Source: Amycolatopsis sulphurea
Lineage (GTDB): Bacteria; Actinomycetota; Actinomycetes; Mycobacteriales; Pseudonocardiaceae
Assembly: GCF_002564045.1 (NCBI RefSeq)
Contig: NZ_PDJK01000002.1
Coordinates: forward strand, 1-64,000
Direction of reading: 5' to 3'
DNA length: 64,000 nucleotides
Position 1 is the first letter of the stretch. Every line of letters starts with the position of its first letter. Below, in pieces: positions 1 to 9,565 of the stretch. The position numbers were made by a program, and so were the translations under genes. The notes below the pieces were generated by a model, which saw only the letters and a list, made by a program, of their open reading frames with translations, did no database searches and was not told the origin of the DNA.

Positions 1-886
1 GCGGGGCGTCGCGGGCGGTCGCCGTCCACGCAGTGATGTAGACGAGCATCCGGGCGATCAACGAGATGAAGAAGAGGACACCGATGACCGAACCGAACGC
101 CACCACCGACGGCGAGTTGCTGATCAGTCGCAAGTAGAAGCCACCGGCCTGCTTCAGCAGTTCGAAGCCGAGCGCCGCGGCCACCGCACCCCGCATCGCA
201 CTGCGCGGGCCCACCCGTTCCCGCGGCAGGCGCGTAAGCACCCACAGGAACACCAGCCAATCGGCGAGCAGCGCGAGCGGCACGGACGCCACCGTCAGCA
301 CTGTGTGGCCCCAGCCCGTGTCCTCGACCCCGGCGACCTTCAGCAGGGAATGGCCGACCGCGGTACCGGACACCGTGATACCGAAGGACACCAGAAGGGA
401 GGCTGCCAGCCCGAACAACGCGAGAATGTCCATCACGATCGTCCGCAGCAGCGGTGCGTCGGAACGGTTCTGCCCGTACATCGCGGTGAGCGCGTCCCGC
501 AGCGCGTTCATCCAGTTCCACCCGGAGTACAGCCCGACCACCAGACCGGCGATACCGACCCCGGTGCGCTGCTCGACGAACCCGGTCAGCAGGGTGGTCG
601 CCTGGCCGCCGAGGCCGCCCGGCAGCACCCCGGTCAGCGCATGCAGCAGCGAGGTGAGCAACTGCGGCTGGCTCGCCAGCACGAACCCCGCGATCGAGAA
701 GGTCAGCATCAGGATCGGGACCAGCGAAAGCAGGCTGAAGTAGGTGATCGACGCGACGTAGTGGTAGCCGCCGTACTCGATGTACCGGTTCGTGGCCAGG
801 GCCAGGTGGTCGAGCCATCGGTGCCGGGCACGCGCCTGAGCCCACTTGCTCGGCCCGGGCACCTTGCGGGAACGCTTCACGGACAT
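1..886 (-). CDS. YihY/UPF0761 family inner membrane protein (3' end cut by window)
   Basis: The ATG at 886 opens a reading frame that stays open to the window edge, giving 295 residues with no stop, so the C-terminus is missing. The N-terminus is basic (MSVKRSRKVPGPSKWAQ) and is followed by the family hallmark around residues 38-65, where YGGYHYVASITYFSLLSLVP leads into the first membrane helix. Several further hydrophobic segments follow, including FVLASQPQLLTSLL, GIAGLVVGLYSGWNWMNALR and SVIGVLFFISLIARMLVY. YihY (once called BrkB or RNase BN) proteins are polytopic and their role is unsettled; several act as transporters or envelope proteins. It is divergent from nothing visible and lies 40 bp from the 3' end of the transglutaminase-like gene. 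Family assignment is firm, function is not. Confidence 0.85.
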   Translation of the reverse strand, partial: MSVKRSRKVPGPSKWAQARARHRWLDHLALATNRYIEYGGYHYVASITYFSLLSLVPILMLTFSIAGFVLASQPQLLTSLLHALTGVLPGGLGGQATTLLTGFVEQRTGVGIAGLVVGLYSGWNWMNALRDALTAMYGQNRSDAPLLRTIVMDILALFGLAASLLVSFGITVSGTAVGHSLLKVAGVEDTGWGHTVLTVASVPLALLADWLVFLWVLTRLPRERVGPRSAMRGAVAAALGFELLKQAGGFYLRLISNSPSVVAFGSVIGVLFFISLIARMLVYITAWTATARDAP

Positions 887-926
887 TGTCTACCCAGCTA
901 TCACATGCTTTGTCGCGGGACACGCG

Positions 927-1718
927 TCACGCGAGCGAGACCGACGCGTGTCCGTCATCTCGGGGCAGCGGTCCGTCTGTGGTGGCGAACACAGTCGCAC
1001 CGAGAAAATCAAGTTCACACCCGAGCGTCGCGAGAAACGGCGTATCGGCGGCGTCGCGTCCGGTGGCGATGCGCAGCATCGTCTGCCGAGGCGCAAGCCG
1101 CGTTGCGTCGAAAACGTACCAGCGGCCGTCGACACCGGCTTCGAAGACTGCGTGGAAGTCCATCGGCTGCAAACCCGGCGCGTACACCGACGTGTAACGC
1201 GCAGGGATGTCGACTAAGCGGCATAGCGCGATGCATACGTGCGCGAAGTCGCGGCAGACGCCTTCGCCGGCCAACAGCGTGTCGATCGCGTCGCAGGTCG
1301 GTCCTCCGGAGCCGACCACATACGCGATGCGCTCGTGTACGTGGTCGACGATTGCCCGTACCCGCGCACGGGCATCACCGAAGCTGTCTATGCCCGGCGG
1401 CAGCAGCCCGCCCATCCGGTCCGATGGGCAGTACCGACTCGGCCTCGTATAGCGCGCAACGTCAGCGAGCGTCACCGTCTCGGCCACGGCACGCTGCACC
1501 GTGCGCTCCCCGTGGTAAGTGACGCGATGCTCACCCACGTCAAGGTCATAAACTTCCGCGCGGGTGCCATGCTCAAACTCGGCGATGCGCGGAGCACCCG
1601 CGCCGGACACCGCGATTTCCCCAGAATCCGCGTGCACCGCGGCGACCGAGACCGCCGCGAGACCGGGTTTCGTCACCCGAACCCCGAACTCGGCATCGAC
1701 CGTCACACGCTGTGCCAT
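927..1718 (-). CDS. transglutaminase-like domain protein
   Basis: The product is 263 aa. The transglutaminase-like core occupies roughly residues 115-210, with the catalytic triad readable as Cys155 in GEGVCRDFAHV, His189 in MDFHAVFEA and Asp204 in YVFDATR. The N-terminal ~90 residues are a beta-rich region typical of bacterial transglutaminase-like proteins. Such enzymes act as cysteine peptidases or amidases rather than cross-linkers. There is no signal peptide, so it is probably cytoplasmic. It lies upstream of, and on the same strand as, the YihY gene with a 40-bp gap, so the two may be cotranscribed. Substrate cannot be predicted. Confidence 0.85.
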   Translation of the reverse strand: MAQRVTVDAEFGVRVTKPGLAAVSVAAVHADSGEIAVSGAGAPRIAEFEHGTRAEVYDLDVGEHRVTYHGERTVQRAVAETVTLADVARYTRPSRYCPSDRMGGLLPPGIDSFGDARARVRAIVDHVHERIAYVVGSGGPTCDAIDTLLAGEGVCRDFAHVCIALCRLVDIPARYTSVYAPGLQPMDFHAVFEAGVDGRWYVFDATRLAPRQTMLRIATGRDAADTPFLATLGCELDFLGATVFATTDGPLPRDDGHASVSLA

Positions 1719-1802
1719 CGCCCCATCATGCCGGGGCGCCGCGCACGCCGCCGATCAGGCTTGGACCAACCCCGCACGCCGATCGCCCCATGCCATCCCG
1801 CG

Positions 1803-2279
1803 TCACCCCAGCACCGTTCGCACCACCGGCCCGTTGTCCGGTCGCGCGAAGCGCACCCATCGGCCCGGGTGCCACGACTCGATCAGCAGAGTGTTCCCTT
1901 CGACCCAGGTCAGCACCGCCTCTTCGATCTCCAGCCGGAACAGGTGAGTCGGCTCCGGCCCTTGCATGCGGGTGACCTCCGCGAGATCGGTGATCGCCAC
2001 CGCGCGCCCGGCGATCTTCGCGTCGCCGCCCTCCTCGATGGCGGGCGCGGCGTGCAGGGCGAACCGGCCGTCGCGGAGGAGGTCTCGGGCCTTGCGGGCG
2101 TCCAGCATCGAGCCCACGTAGGCCTCGTCGCCGCGGAAAGCGATCTCACTGCCGCTGACGCGGGGCGCACCGTCACTCCGAAGGGTCGCCAGGACGTGGG
2201 ATTCCGCCGCACTGAACCTCGCCTTCACCCGCTCGGCGAGGGACGGGACCGCGGTACTGAACTCAAGCCAGGTGGTCAT
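1803..2279 (-). CDS. pyridoxamine 5'-phosphate oxidase family (FMN/F420-binding split-barrel) protein
   Basis: The product is 158 aa, the usual size for a single-domain split barrel. The N-terminal helix (LAERVKARFSAAESHVLATL) followed by LRSDGAPRVSGSEIAF matches the cofactor-binding strand pattern of the PPOX family, and the segment ARKARDLLRDGRFALH is the typical second block. The actinobacterial branch includes both FMN and F420 users, and the sequence alone does not decide between them. It lies 84 bp from the transglutaminase-like gene on the same strand and is divergent from the hydrolase at 2362, with an 82-bp gap that must hold both promoters. Confidence 0.8.
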   Translation of the reverse strand: MTTWLEFSTAVPSLAERVKARFSAAESHVLATLRSDGAPRVSGSEIAFRGDEAYVGSMLDARKARDLLRDGRFALHAAPAIEEGGDAKIAGRAVAITDLAEVTRMQGPEPTHLFRLEIEEAVLTWVEGNTLLIESWHPGRWVRFARPDNGPVVRTVLG

Positions 2280-2361
2280 GCGGATACCGTCTCATCCGGC
2301 ACCGACAAAATCCGGGCTCCGAAGCGGATCCGGCGGCCCGAGTTGTGCTTGACTTCTCGGC

Positions 2362-3174
2362 ATGATCGCGGAAAACGGGGACAGCACGGAAAGCCGCTGC
2401 CCGGTCGCCGAGGGCGAACTGGCCGTCCGCATCACCGGTTCCGGGCCGGTGCTGCTCCTCGTCCCGGGCGGGACCGGCGGCGCCACCTCATTCCGCGCGC
2501 TCGTGAAGCAGCTGAACGCCGACTACACCGTGGTCACCTATGACCGGCGCGGCCACTTCGCGAGCACGGACGCCACCACCGGCCCGGTCACCGTGCCGCA
2601 GCAGGCCGACGACGCGCTGGCGGTGCTGGACCACGTCGGCGCCGGCCCGGTGCCGGTGTTCGGGACAAGCGCCGGCGCACTGATCGCGCTTGACCTCGTC
2701 GCCCGGTACCCGGGCCGGGTATCCACGCTGGTCGCGCACGAGCCGCCCGCGGTCCAGCTGATGCCCGACGCGACCGGGATCCTGGAAGCCGCCGCAGCCC
2801 AGGTTCGGCTAGCCCGATCGGGTGATCTGATGGGGGCCGTGACCCGGTTCGCGGAGGGCATCGCCGGTGCAGCACTGCCCGATCTGCCGAATCTGCGCCT
2901 GCCGAACGAGGCCGACTGGCTGCGGCTCTTCGACCGCGAACTGACCGAGTTCTTCGACTACCTGCCCGACCTGCGCGCGCTCCGCCGCGTACGGACCGAG
3001 ATCCTCCCCGTCGCCGGCGGGGCCAGCCGCGGCCGTTACCACTACCAGCCGGCCCGGATCCTTGCCCTGGAACTGGGATTGCCGTTCACCGAAGTGCCCG
3101 GCGCGCACCTGGCACCGCAACGGAACCCGGCCAAATTCGCGGCGGCACTGCGAGATCTGCTCGCCGGCCTCTGA
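2362..3174 (+). CDS. alpha/beta hydrolase
   Basis: The product is 270 aa with an alpha/beta-hydrolase fold. The oxyanion-hole segment LLLVPGGTGGA lies at residues 31-41, the strand TVVTYDRRGH at 56-65, and the nucleophile elbow FGTSAGALIAL places Ser103 in a G-x-S-x-G motif. The catalytic His is probably His249 in GAHLAPQRNP. This resembles the small actinobacterial hydrolases annotated as haloalkane dehalogenase-like or prolyl peptidase-like, but a serine nucleophile argues for an esterase-type enzyme. There is no signal peptide. It is transcribed away from the PPOX gene. Substrate unknown. Confidence 0.85.
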   Translation: MIAENGDSTESRCPVAEGELAVRITGSGPVLLLVPGGTGGATSFRALVKQLNADYTVVTYDRRGHFASTDATTGPVTVPQQADDALAVLDHVGAGPVPVFGTSAGALIALDLVARYPGRVSTLVAHEPPAVQLMPDATGILEAAAAQVRLARSGDLMGAVTRFAEGIAGAALPDLPNLRLPNEADWLRLFDRELTEFFDYLPDLRALRRVRTEILPVAGGASRGRYHYQPARILALELGLPFTEVPGAHLAPQRNPAKFAAALRDLLAGL

Positions 3175-3436
3175 CGCCTCCGCCGCCGATACGCGACCAC
3201 GGAACCCGACCGCAGCACCGCCAGGAGCCCGCTCACCAACCCCGAAACGTCGAGCCCGGGCGCAACCGCAAGACCCACTCACCGAACCAGTGACGTATCG
3301 GACCGCGGCCCTTTCGCGATCACAAAACCCGCCGGGTCCATAACACCTGCATCAAATCCGACGCATCAAGCCACATCGCGAAAACCAGCCACATCCGCGC
3401 CACCGCCACCGGCCCAGCACACCCTGGTCCGGCCCG
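3175..3436. other. intergenic tract without a supportable gene
   Basis: This stretch lies between the 3' ends of the convergent hydrolase and VC0807-like genes. I see no ORF with coding bias, no strong hairpin and no recognisable element. Confidence 0.5.
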
Positions 3437-4048
3437 TCAGGCGGTAGCCCGCGCGCGGTTGCGATAGCCGAGGCAGGCAAGTACTCCGAGCCCGATCACC
3501 GCCCAGCCGGCGGGCTGGCTGACCGTGAGGAAGGTCGCCGTCGGCAGCAGGAGAGCGAGCATCAGGATCGCCAGTGCGTGCAGCACGAGCATGCCGCCGA
3601 TGAGCGCGGTCAGTACCGTCAGCGCCCGTTGGCGGGCAACGCCGGTGAGCCTGCCCTCGGACTCCGCACCGCGTTTGCCGGCGAACCGCATCAGCACCGG
3701 CAAGAGCGGCTTCCCGATCAGCGCCGAGCCGAGGAACACGATCCCGACCGGCCCGGTGAGCAAGGTGTCGCGCAGTTTGAGCACCAGTTCGCTGCCACCC
3801 GACAACGCCAGCACCACGAGGAGCACAGTGAACCCGGCTATGGAGCCGACACCGATCGGATCGATCCGCCGCTGTACCGCGAACTCGCCGACGGTGACGA
3901 GCAGCGGAACCGAAGCCCCGATCGCGAGCGCGGGCACCTCCCCGACCGGCGTCCGCAGCAACAGGTAGAGTGCAAGCGGCACCACGGCGTTCACGATGAG
4001 GCTCGGCGCCATGCGGCGCAATGGTGCGGTCACGGGTCGGGCGGACAT
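3437..4048 (-). CDS. VC0807-like polytopic membrane protein
   Basis: The product is 203 aa, mostly hydrophobic. Membrane segments can be read near residues 13-32, 35-53, 68-83, 97-115, 142-165 and 175-195. The repeated arrangement, with LIVNAVVPLALYLLL early and the conserved R-R-I-D-P loop (AVQRRIDPIG) after the second helix pair, fits the VC0807/DUF3159-like family, which is related to intracellular septation protein A. Function is unknown. The gene is 99 bp upstream of the ltrA-like gene's 3' end on the same strand and could follow it in one transcript. Confidence 0.7.
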   Translation of the reverse strand: MSARPVTAPLRRMAPSLIVNAVVPLALYLLLRTPVGEVPALAIGASVPLLVTVGEFAVQRRIDPIGVGSIAGFTVLLVVLALSGGSELVLKLRDTLLTGPVGIVFLGSALIGKPLLPVLMRFAGKRGAESEGRLTGVARQRALTVLTALIGGMLVLHALAILMLALLLPTATFLTVSQPAGWAVIGLGVLACLGYRNRARATA

Positions 4049-4147
4049 CGGCAGGCCTTCCGGTCAGCGGCTGGACTTCTCCAGCGTGACCGGCGGACCA
4101 TCGCCGAGCATCGGAGCCAGGGTGGGGCTTTCTGTCCACCCCAGGGT

Positions 4148-5344
4148 CTAGTGCCGTCGCCGCTTCCGCCTGGCCAGCACATCGCCGGCGAGACTGGCCC
4201 CGACCGCCACGACGAGCAGAAACAGGAACTGCACCGGCGTCACCTCCCCACCGAAGAATCCGAGCCACGCCGGGATCACCAGGCCGGCCACCAGCGCCCC
4301 GACGGCCCACCTCGGCTCGCGCCCCGAAGCCAGCCCGGACACGGCGCCGATCATCACGAAGGCAGCGACGCACCCACTCAGCAGCCACCTCGTGACCGGC
4401 TCGACGTGCCCGTGCTCGGCGGCTTCGACGACGTCGCCAAGACCGCCTGCCAGCACCGCCAGCAGCCCCACGACCAGACAATGCAGCGGAAGCAGCACCC
4501 GTGGCCCGGCTTTGCCCTGGCTCAGGTGCGGAATCCCGGCGAACCCACGGCGCAGCGCGCTGGCCCACAGCGTCGCGAGCAGCACAAGGGCGGCGATCAC
4601 CGTCCAGTACAGCGCCGGGTGCCATTCCGGGATCTCGGCGATGGTCTGGGTCACGGTGAGCACACCTTCACCGAGCACGATGATCGTGAACAGCCCGAGC
4701 CGTTCGCCGAAGTGCGCCAAGTCCAGCCGCGCTTGGGCGGGCTTCACCGACGCCGGCTCGTGCCCGCGCCGGACCCGCCGCGCCGAATCGCGGTGGGCCA
4801 GCCGCGCCGAAAGGGACCCGATGAACCGCTCCCCGACTCTGGTGAAGGTGATCAGCAGATCAAGCCCGAGTCCGATCGCCCACAGCGCGTACCGCCACGG
4901 ACCGTCCACCCAGATCGAAACGATCCACGGTACCATGCTCGCTCCGGCGTGCACCACCGGCCACTCGACGACTACCCGCGCCTCATACCCGCGCCGACCT
5001 TCCCACAACCGGCTCGCCAGCGCCCTAACCGCGAGATACGCAACGGCGAAGACCACCGCGTGCCCCTCCCGGATCCCGGCTACCGACGCAGCCATGAAGA
5101 CCAACCCCACCATCCCGAGCAGCACCGGCAGTACGTGCGCCGCGTCGCCGGTGGTGCTGCCGTAGACGGTGAAGCACATCCACGCCGTCCAGAACGCCAG
5201 GAAGCACAGGACGTACAACCCCGCGCCGCTCCATGACGAGCTGCCGTGTACCAAATGCGCGAGTTGTCCCACCCCGGCGACCGCGACCAGATCGAAGAAC
5301 AACTCGAGCCAGGACGCATGGCGTTCCTCAGTCTTCTCGTTCAC
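4148..5344 (-). CDS. low temperature requirement protein A (LtrA) family membrane protein
   Basis: The conserved LtrA N-terminus (EKTEERHASWLELFFDLVAV, then GQLAHLVHG) is clear and is followed by about ten hydrophobic segments; conserved motifs such as RVGERFIG and FGERLGLFTIIVLGEG are present. The open frame extends upstream to 5416, but conservation begins at the GTG at 5344 (VNEKTEER), which I prefer as the start, giving 398 aa. The ribosome binding site is weak for either choice. LtrA proteins were first linked to growth in the cold in Listeria; their biochemical activity is unknown. The C-terminus ends in an arginine-rich tail (RRKRRRH). Confidence 0.85.
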   Translation of the reverse strand: MNEKTEERHASWLELFFDLVAVAGVGQLAHLVHGSSSWSGAGLYVLCFLAFWTAWMCFTVYGSTTGDAAHVLPVLLGMVGLVFMAASVAGIREGHAVVFAVAYLAVRALASRLWEGRRGYEARVVVEWPVVHAGASMVPWIVSIWVDGPWRYALWAIGLGLDLLITFTRVGERFIGSLSARLAHRDSARRVRRGHEPASVKPAQARLDLAHFGERLGLFTIIVLGEGVLTVTQTIAEIPEWHPALYWTVIAALVLLATLWASALRRGFAGIPHLSQGKAGPRVLLPLHCLVVGLLAVLAGGLGDVVEAAEHGHVEPVTRWLLSGCVAAFVMIGAVSGLASGREPRWAVGALVAGLVIPAWLGFFGGEVTPVQFLFLLVVAVGASLAGDVLARRKRRRH

Positions 5345-5416
5345 GGCGGCCAGTATTCCGCCCCGGCTCCGGATGTCCACGGCACCACCCGACAGAGCTC
5401 CACGCGCCCCGGACAC

Positions 5417-5821
5417 CAGCCGATCCGGCTATCCGCCGACGGCATCAGCATCCGGCCCGCACTGCCGTGCCCCGCCACGCATTCACCGAAGCCCGCTCCC
5501 GACCGAAGAACCGCTTGTTCCGGCCATCGAGCGCGCCCGGTTGCTCGGCATCTTCATCGATAGGCCTGCAGGTCCCGGAAACAGTGCGCGGCGCCATCAC
5601 CGGACCTGCTCGTCGCCGCTTCGCCCGCCGACCGGCCACAGATCACCAGATGGGCACACCGGCAGACCCCATTGCTGAAGCCCGCCCGCTTACCTCCTAA
5701 TCACCTGCCTCACCCACATACGGTCTCTGTTCCGACAGCCACCGAGGTGGGGCCAGCACCCCTGTCTCTCCTCGGGTCTGCCCCGTTGTACCCAGCCCCC
5801 GGCGCCGAAAGACTCAGGCCG
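5417..5821. other. intergenic region between ltrA-like gene and desaturase pseudogene
   Basis: About 400 bp with overlapping GC-driven open frames on both strands but none with a plausible start, ribosome site or recognisable product. It should contain the divergent promoters for LtrA and the former desaturase. No hairpin or repeat stands out. Confidence 0.45.
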
Positions 5822-6880
5822 GTGACCACTGACAAGTTCATCCTCGCCCCACCACCTCGGTCCGGTAGCGATTTCTCCCGTCTCACTCGCCGGATCTCCG
5901 ACGCCGGTCTCCTGGATCGCCGCCCCGGCTAGTACATCGTGCGCAGCACTGTCGTGACCATCCTCTTCGCCGGCGGTTGGGTCGCGTTCGCATTGCTCGG
6001 CGATTCGTGGTGGCAGCTGGTGATCGCCGCATTCCAGGCGTTCCTGTTCGGTCAGATCGCACTCCTCTCCCACGATCTCGCGCATCGTCAGGTGTTCCGA
6101 ACCCGCAGACCGACCGAGATCACCGGACGGCTGGCAGGCAATCTCGGCATCGGCATGAGCTACGGCTGGTGGATGGACAAGCACACGCGCCACCACGCCA
6201 ACCCCAACCACGAGGAGCTCGACCCGGACGTCGAACCGGACATCCTGGTCTGGTCCCAGCGGCAAGCCAGGGAGAGCCGCGGCCTGCCCCGGTTCGTCGG
6301 GCGGCACCAGGCTGCGCTGTTCTTCCCGCTGATCACGCTGTAAGGCCTCAATCTCCACTGGTCCGGGATCCACGCTGTGACACGGCCCGGCATGCGTCAC
6401 CGCCGTATGGAGGCGACACTGCTCGCCACCCACTTCGCGGTCTACCTGTCCGCACTGTTCCTCGTTCTCCCTCCGGGGATGGCTCTCCTCTTCTTCGTTG
6501 TCCACCAAGGACTCTGGGGTGTCTACATGGGATCGATCTTTGCGCCGAACCACAAAGGCATGCCGACACTCACCGGCCGGCCCGAGTCGGACTTCCTGCG
6601 CAAACAGGTCCTGACCTCACGCAATGTGCGAGGTGGGCCGGTCATCGACGTCTTGCTCGGCGGCCTCAACCACCAGATCGAACGCCACCTTTTCCCGAAC
6701 ATGCCGTCGGTCCATCTGCGTCGGGCACAGCCGATCGTCGAGCAGTACTGCGCCGAACTCGCGCTCCCTTACTTGCGCACGGGACTCGTAGAGTCCTATC
6801 GACAGACCTTGACGCACCTCCACGAAGCCGGGGCGCCGCTCCGGTCGAATGGACATTCCTCATCTTTACTCCGTTCTTGA
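5822..6880 (+). pseudogene. acyl-CoA/fatty acid desaturase with two in-frame stop codons
   Basis: A single continuous frame from GTG 5822 to the stop at 6880 encodes a membrane fatty acid desaturase of about 352 residues but is broken by TAG at 5930-5932 and TAA at 6341-6343. No frameshift is needed: all three segments are in the same frame. The first stop replaces what is normally a Tyr (RRPG-stop-YIVR, TAC to TAG). The second sits where relatives usually have Glu before GLNLH (GAA to TAA). Two histidine boxes are intact (HDLAH and HTRHH), but the third reads HQIERH instead of the usual QIEHH, so an iron-ligand His has become Arg. Three independent losses make a dead gene the best reading. 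Stop-codon readthrough is unlikely. Desaturases introduce double bonds into membrane or CoA-linked acyl chains. Confidence 0.85.
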
Positions 6881-8218
6881 AGACTCGACTACTTGGATGG
6901 ACGATCAGATTTACTACTGGCAAAGGAAAATGGGATGAGTGACGCCGACACGAACAGCGCTTCCGAGCAGGACCTCAGAGGGACACGGGAACGGTCGATC
7001 ACCGGATCCCTTGGCAACACTGGGATTTCAGGAAGGTCAGCGCGAATGCGCCGCGCGGCACCCGGCCGCTTTCAATCTCGTGCCTACCACACTAGACGAG
7101 ACATGCCGGCAGTGCCAGGAAGTCCCCCGATCGAGGGGAAGGCGATGATCATGGTGGCAATTGCCCCAGCAGACAGGGAATACTGGACATCGACGGCGAG
7201 GGATGGCCGCACTGGGAGCCGCGCAATGGCACGCGCAGCAGGGATAGACCGCCACAATTCGGTGTCCGGGCGGCAAAGCATCAGAACACCGGCTCGGACG
7301 AACTCACGGGTATTCCGAGCGGCGAACGAGTTGCCGAGCCAGGACTACGGTCGACGCGGTCCGGGCAGCGATCGAGGAAGGGGTCGCAAAGGGGAATCGT
7401 TGATGGAGATCGTTCCCGGCAACGGTTCGCGCGACACGAGAAGCACATCGTGCGGTTTCCTGCACGGGAAGAACGTCACAGTGTGTGGGTAGAGAGGAGA
7501 AGGACGCTGGACAAACGTCAGTCGGATCTTCATACACCTCCACGGGAAGTGATGTGCAGCGGTCGTCAGAGCGGGACCAGGCATCAGAGCAGCGAGAGCG
7601 GCTAGGCCCTGCGCAGTCAGGGGACAGTGACGCCGGTGGAACGGCATTCGGTGTGACAGCAGCGGCTGGAGGTCCGAGGGTTCGCCGAGCGTGGCGACAC
7701 AGCCGATTGCCACGCAGTGGCCGCCTCCAAGGTGCACGACCCCGGGGTGTAGAGCGCCCGGGTGAGCGCGCACCCGTTGAGCTGGGTGCCCTGAGCGACG
7801 AGGCGAGGCCGATGGCAAAGCGATCGCCGCCTCGGCTTCCGAAGGTCACCGTCAAGTCCTGCTGATGATGGACAGGCACGTTGGCGACAAAGCTCCCGGC
7901 GGTGGTGGGCAGTGGCCAGGTAAGCGAGGCACGGATAGCGCAGACAGAGGAGGCGGATGACACGGACGAGCACGCAAGGGGTGGGTCGACCGAGCGCGAG
8001 GGGTGAGCAAGTGCAGGGAGGCTGAGCGAGCGCGAGGGGATGGACTGAGCAAGAGAGCACAAACATCGGGTTGAGCCGGGCTGGGGCGCTGCGAACGATT
8101 GGAGGGTGGAACAAGACCAGACCGGCGATGGTGGCACGTCAAGGGGATCGTGCTGGGCTGCACAGTGGGTACGGTTGACCGAGGCGGGTGCCGGTCAGCG
8201 ACGAAATGAGAAGCGTCT
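6881..8218. other. 1.3-kb tract with no recognisable gene
   Basis: This stretch between two lipid-metabolism pseudogenes is less GC-biased at third positions than its surroundings and reads as non-coding or as very old coding sequence. Long frames exist on both strands (for example 7304-8137 minus and 6893-7492 plus), but they lack coding bias, recognisable motifs and ribosome binding sites. A purine-rich patch around 7990-8060 repeats GCGAGCGCGAGGGG-like words. I cannot support any gene here. Confidence 0.5.
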
Positions 8219-9079
8219 GTGCCTATTGATCCCGCGGTCGCGATCGGCGCCGATCTTGGCGAACTGCATTTCTCCTGGACTCGATCGGACGTGCTGCTCT
8301 ACCACCTGGTGCTGGGCGCCGGGGCCGATCCGCTGGACGAACACGAGCTGCGCTACACCTATGAACAGGACCTGCGGGTGCTGCCGACGTTCGCCACCGT
8401 GGCGGCCGACCTGCGCACCTTCAGCCTCCCTCGATCACCTTTCCCGGAGTGGACATCGACCTGGCCAAAGTGCTGTACGGCAAGCAGGAAGTGCAGGTGC
8501 ACCGGCCGATCCCGGCCGAGGGTGCGGCGATCGCCCGGACCCGGCTGGTGGACGTGTTCGACAAGGGCACGGCCGCGGTGCTGGTCCAGCGGACTGAGGC
8601 GACCGACGAGCAGGACGATCCACTGTGTACGGCCACAGCCAGCCTCTTGGCCCGCGGCGAAGGCGGATTCGGCGGAGAACGCGGGCCCTCGGACCGGATC
8701 GACCCGCCCGAGCGCGGCCCGGACGCGGTACTCGAGGTGACGACACTGCCGCAGCAGGCACTGCTCTACCGGTTGTGTGGCGATCGCAACCCGCTGCACG
8801 TCGATCCGGAGTTCGCTCGGCGCGGCGGTTTCGGCCGGCCGATCCTGCATGGCCTGTGCACCTACGGCATGGTCGCCAAGGCCGTCGTGGACGCCTTCCT
8901 CGACGGCGACCCGGCACGCGTCTCACTGTTCGGGACGAAATTCGCGGGCGTCGTGTTCCCCGGTGAGCGGCTGCGTGTACGCGTGTGGCGCGAGGACGAA
9001 AAGGCTGCTGGTCACCACTACTGCCCCGGAGCGCGACGGCGTGCCTGTGCTCTCGGACACAGTTCTGATCCCTCGGTGA
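8219..9079 (+). pseudogene. MaoC-like (R)-enoyl-CoA hydratase 2 with two frameshifts
   Basis: The former product, about 286 aa, belongs to the double hot-dog hydratase family typified by peroxisomal MFE-2 hydratase 2. It starts at GTG 8219 (VPIDPAVAIGADLGELHFSW). The frame is lost near 8427, where one C of a C-run is missing (SLP then ITFPGVDIDLAKVLYG in the next frame). It is restored near 9008, where an A-run has one base too many, before the C-terminus RLLVTTTAPERDGVPVLSD and the stop at 9077-9079. The hydratase 2 motif is intact in the middle segment (CGDRNPLHVDPEFA, with Asp and His catalytic). The two opposite single-base indels lie in short homopolymers, so sequencing error is possible. 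It lies 27 bp before a riboflavin kinase gene. Confidence 0.75.
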
Positions 9080-9106
9080 CCCGAGTCCGCGTACTACGGT
9101 GTCCAC

Positions 9107-9565
9107 ATGTCGGACGAGAGCTACTTCGTGGTCCGTGGCCCTGTCGAGCCGGGCGACCAGCGCGGCCGTGAGCTGGGCTTTCCCACGGCCAACATCGCAC
9201 TGCGCGACCAGCGCGGCGAACTCGGCGACGGGGTGTGGGCCGGGTGGGCCGAACGTCCGGACGGCACCCGCGTGGCCGCCGCGGTGTCCGTCGGCCGTCG
9301 CCCCACTTACTATGGCGCCGACGGGTACCGGCTGGTCGAGGCGTTCCTGCTGGACTTCGAGGGCGATCTGTACGGCGAGACGCTCACCGTCTGGCTGGGC
9401 AGTCACCTGCGGGAGCAGAAAGCCTACGGCTCAGCCGGGGAGCTGATTGAGGCGCTCGCGCACGATGTCCAGGAGACGCGCGACTGGGTATCGGGGCATC
9501 CGGCCGCAGCGCTGCCCGCACTCGGCACTCCGCCACCGGACGGCGAGGTCCGGCGGGTCGGCTGA
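9107..9565 (+). CDS. stand-alone riboflavin kinase domain protein
   Basis: The product is 152 aa and corresponds to the C-terminal kinase half of bifunctional RibF. The family signature G-R-x-L-G-F-P-T-A-N appears as GRELGFPTANI at residues 20-30, with VSVGRRPTYYG around 61-71 and the metal/ribityl-binding region VEAFLLDFEGDLYGETLTVW. The adenylyltransferase half is absent. Riboflavin kinase phosphorylates riboflavin to FMN; stand-alone copies in actinobacteria are usually extra to a complete ribF elsewhere. No FMN riboswitch is visible upstream. The gene follows the MaoC pseudogene closely and may have been cotranscribed with it. Confidence 0.85.
   Translation: MSDESYFVVRGPVEPGDQRGRELGFPTANIALRDQRGELGDGVWAGWAERPDGTRVAAAVSVGRRPTYYGADGYRLVEAFLLDFEGDLYGETLTVWLGSHLREQKAYGSAGELIEALAHDVQETRDWVSGHPAAALPALGTPPPDGEVRRVG

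Noticed and set aside
3366..4625. 419-aa open frame on the minus strand
   Set aside because: It is a shadow frame of the VC0807-like and ltrA-like genes with Arg/Ala-rich composition.
5930..6343. stop codon reassignment or programmed readthrough in the desaturase
   Set aside because: Two different stop codons plus a lost iron-ligand histidine favour simple decay, and all other genes here use both stops normally.
7304..8137. 277-aa open frame on the minus strand
   Set aside because: It has Ser/Cys/Arg-rich composition, no coding third-position bias and no motif; it is probably non-coding or a very old relic.
9080..9106. FMN riboswitch before the riboflavin kinase gene
   Set aside because: Only 27 bp separate it from the MaoC pseudogene, with no room for and no sign of an RFN element.
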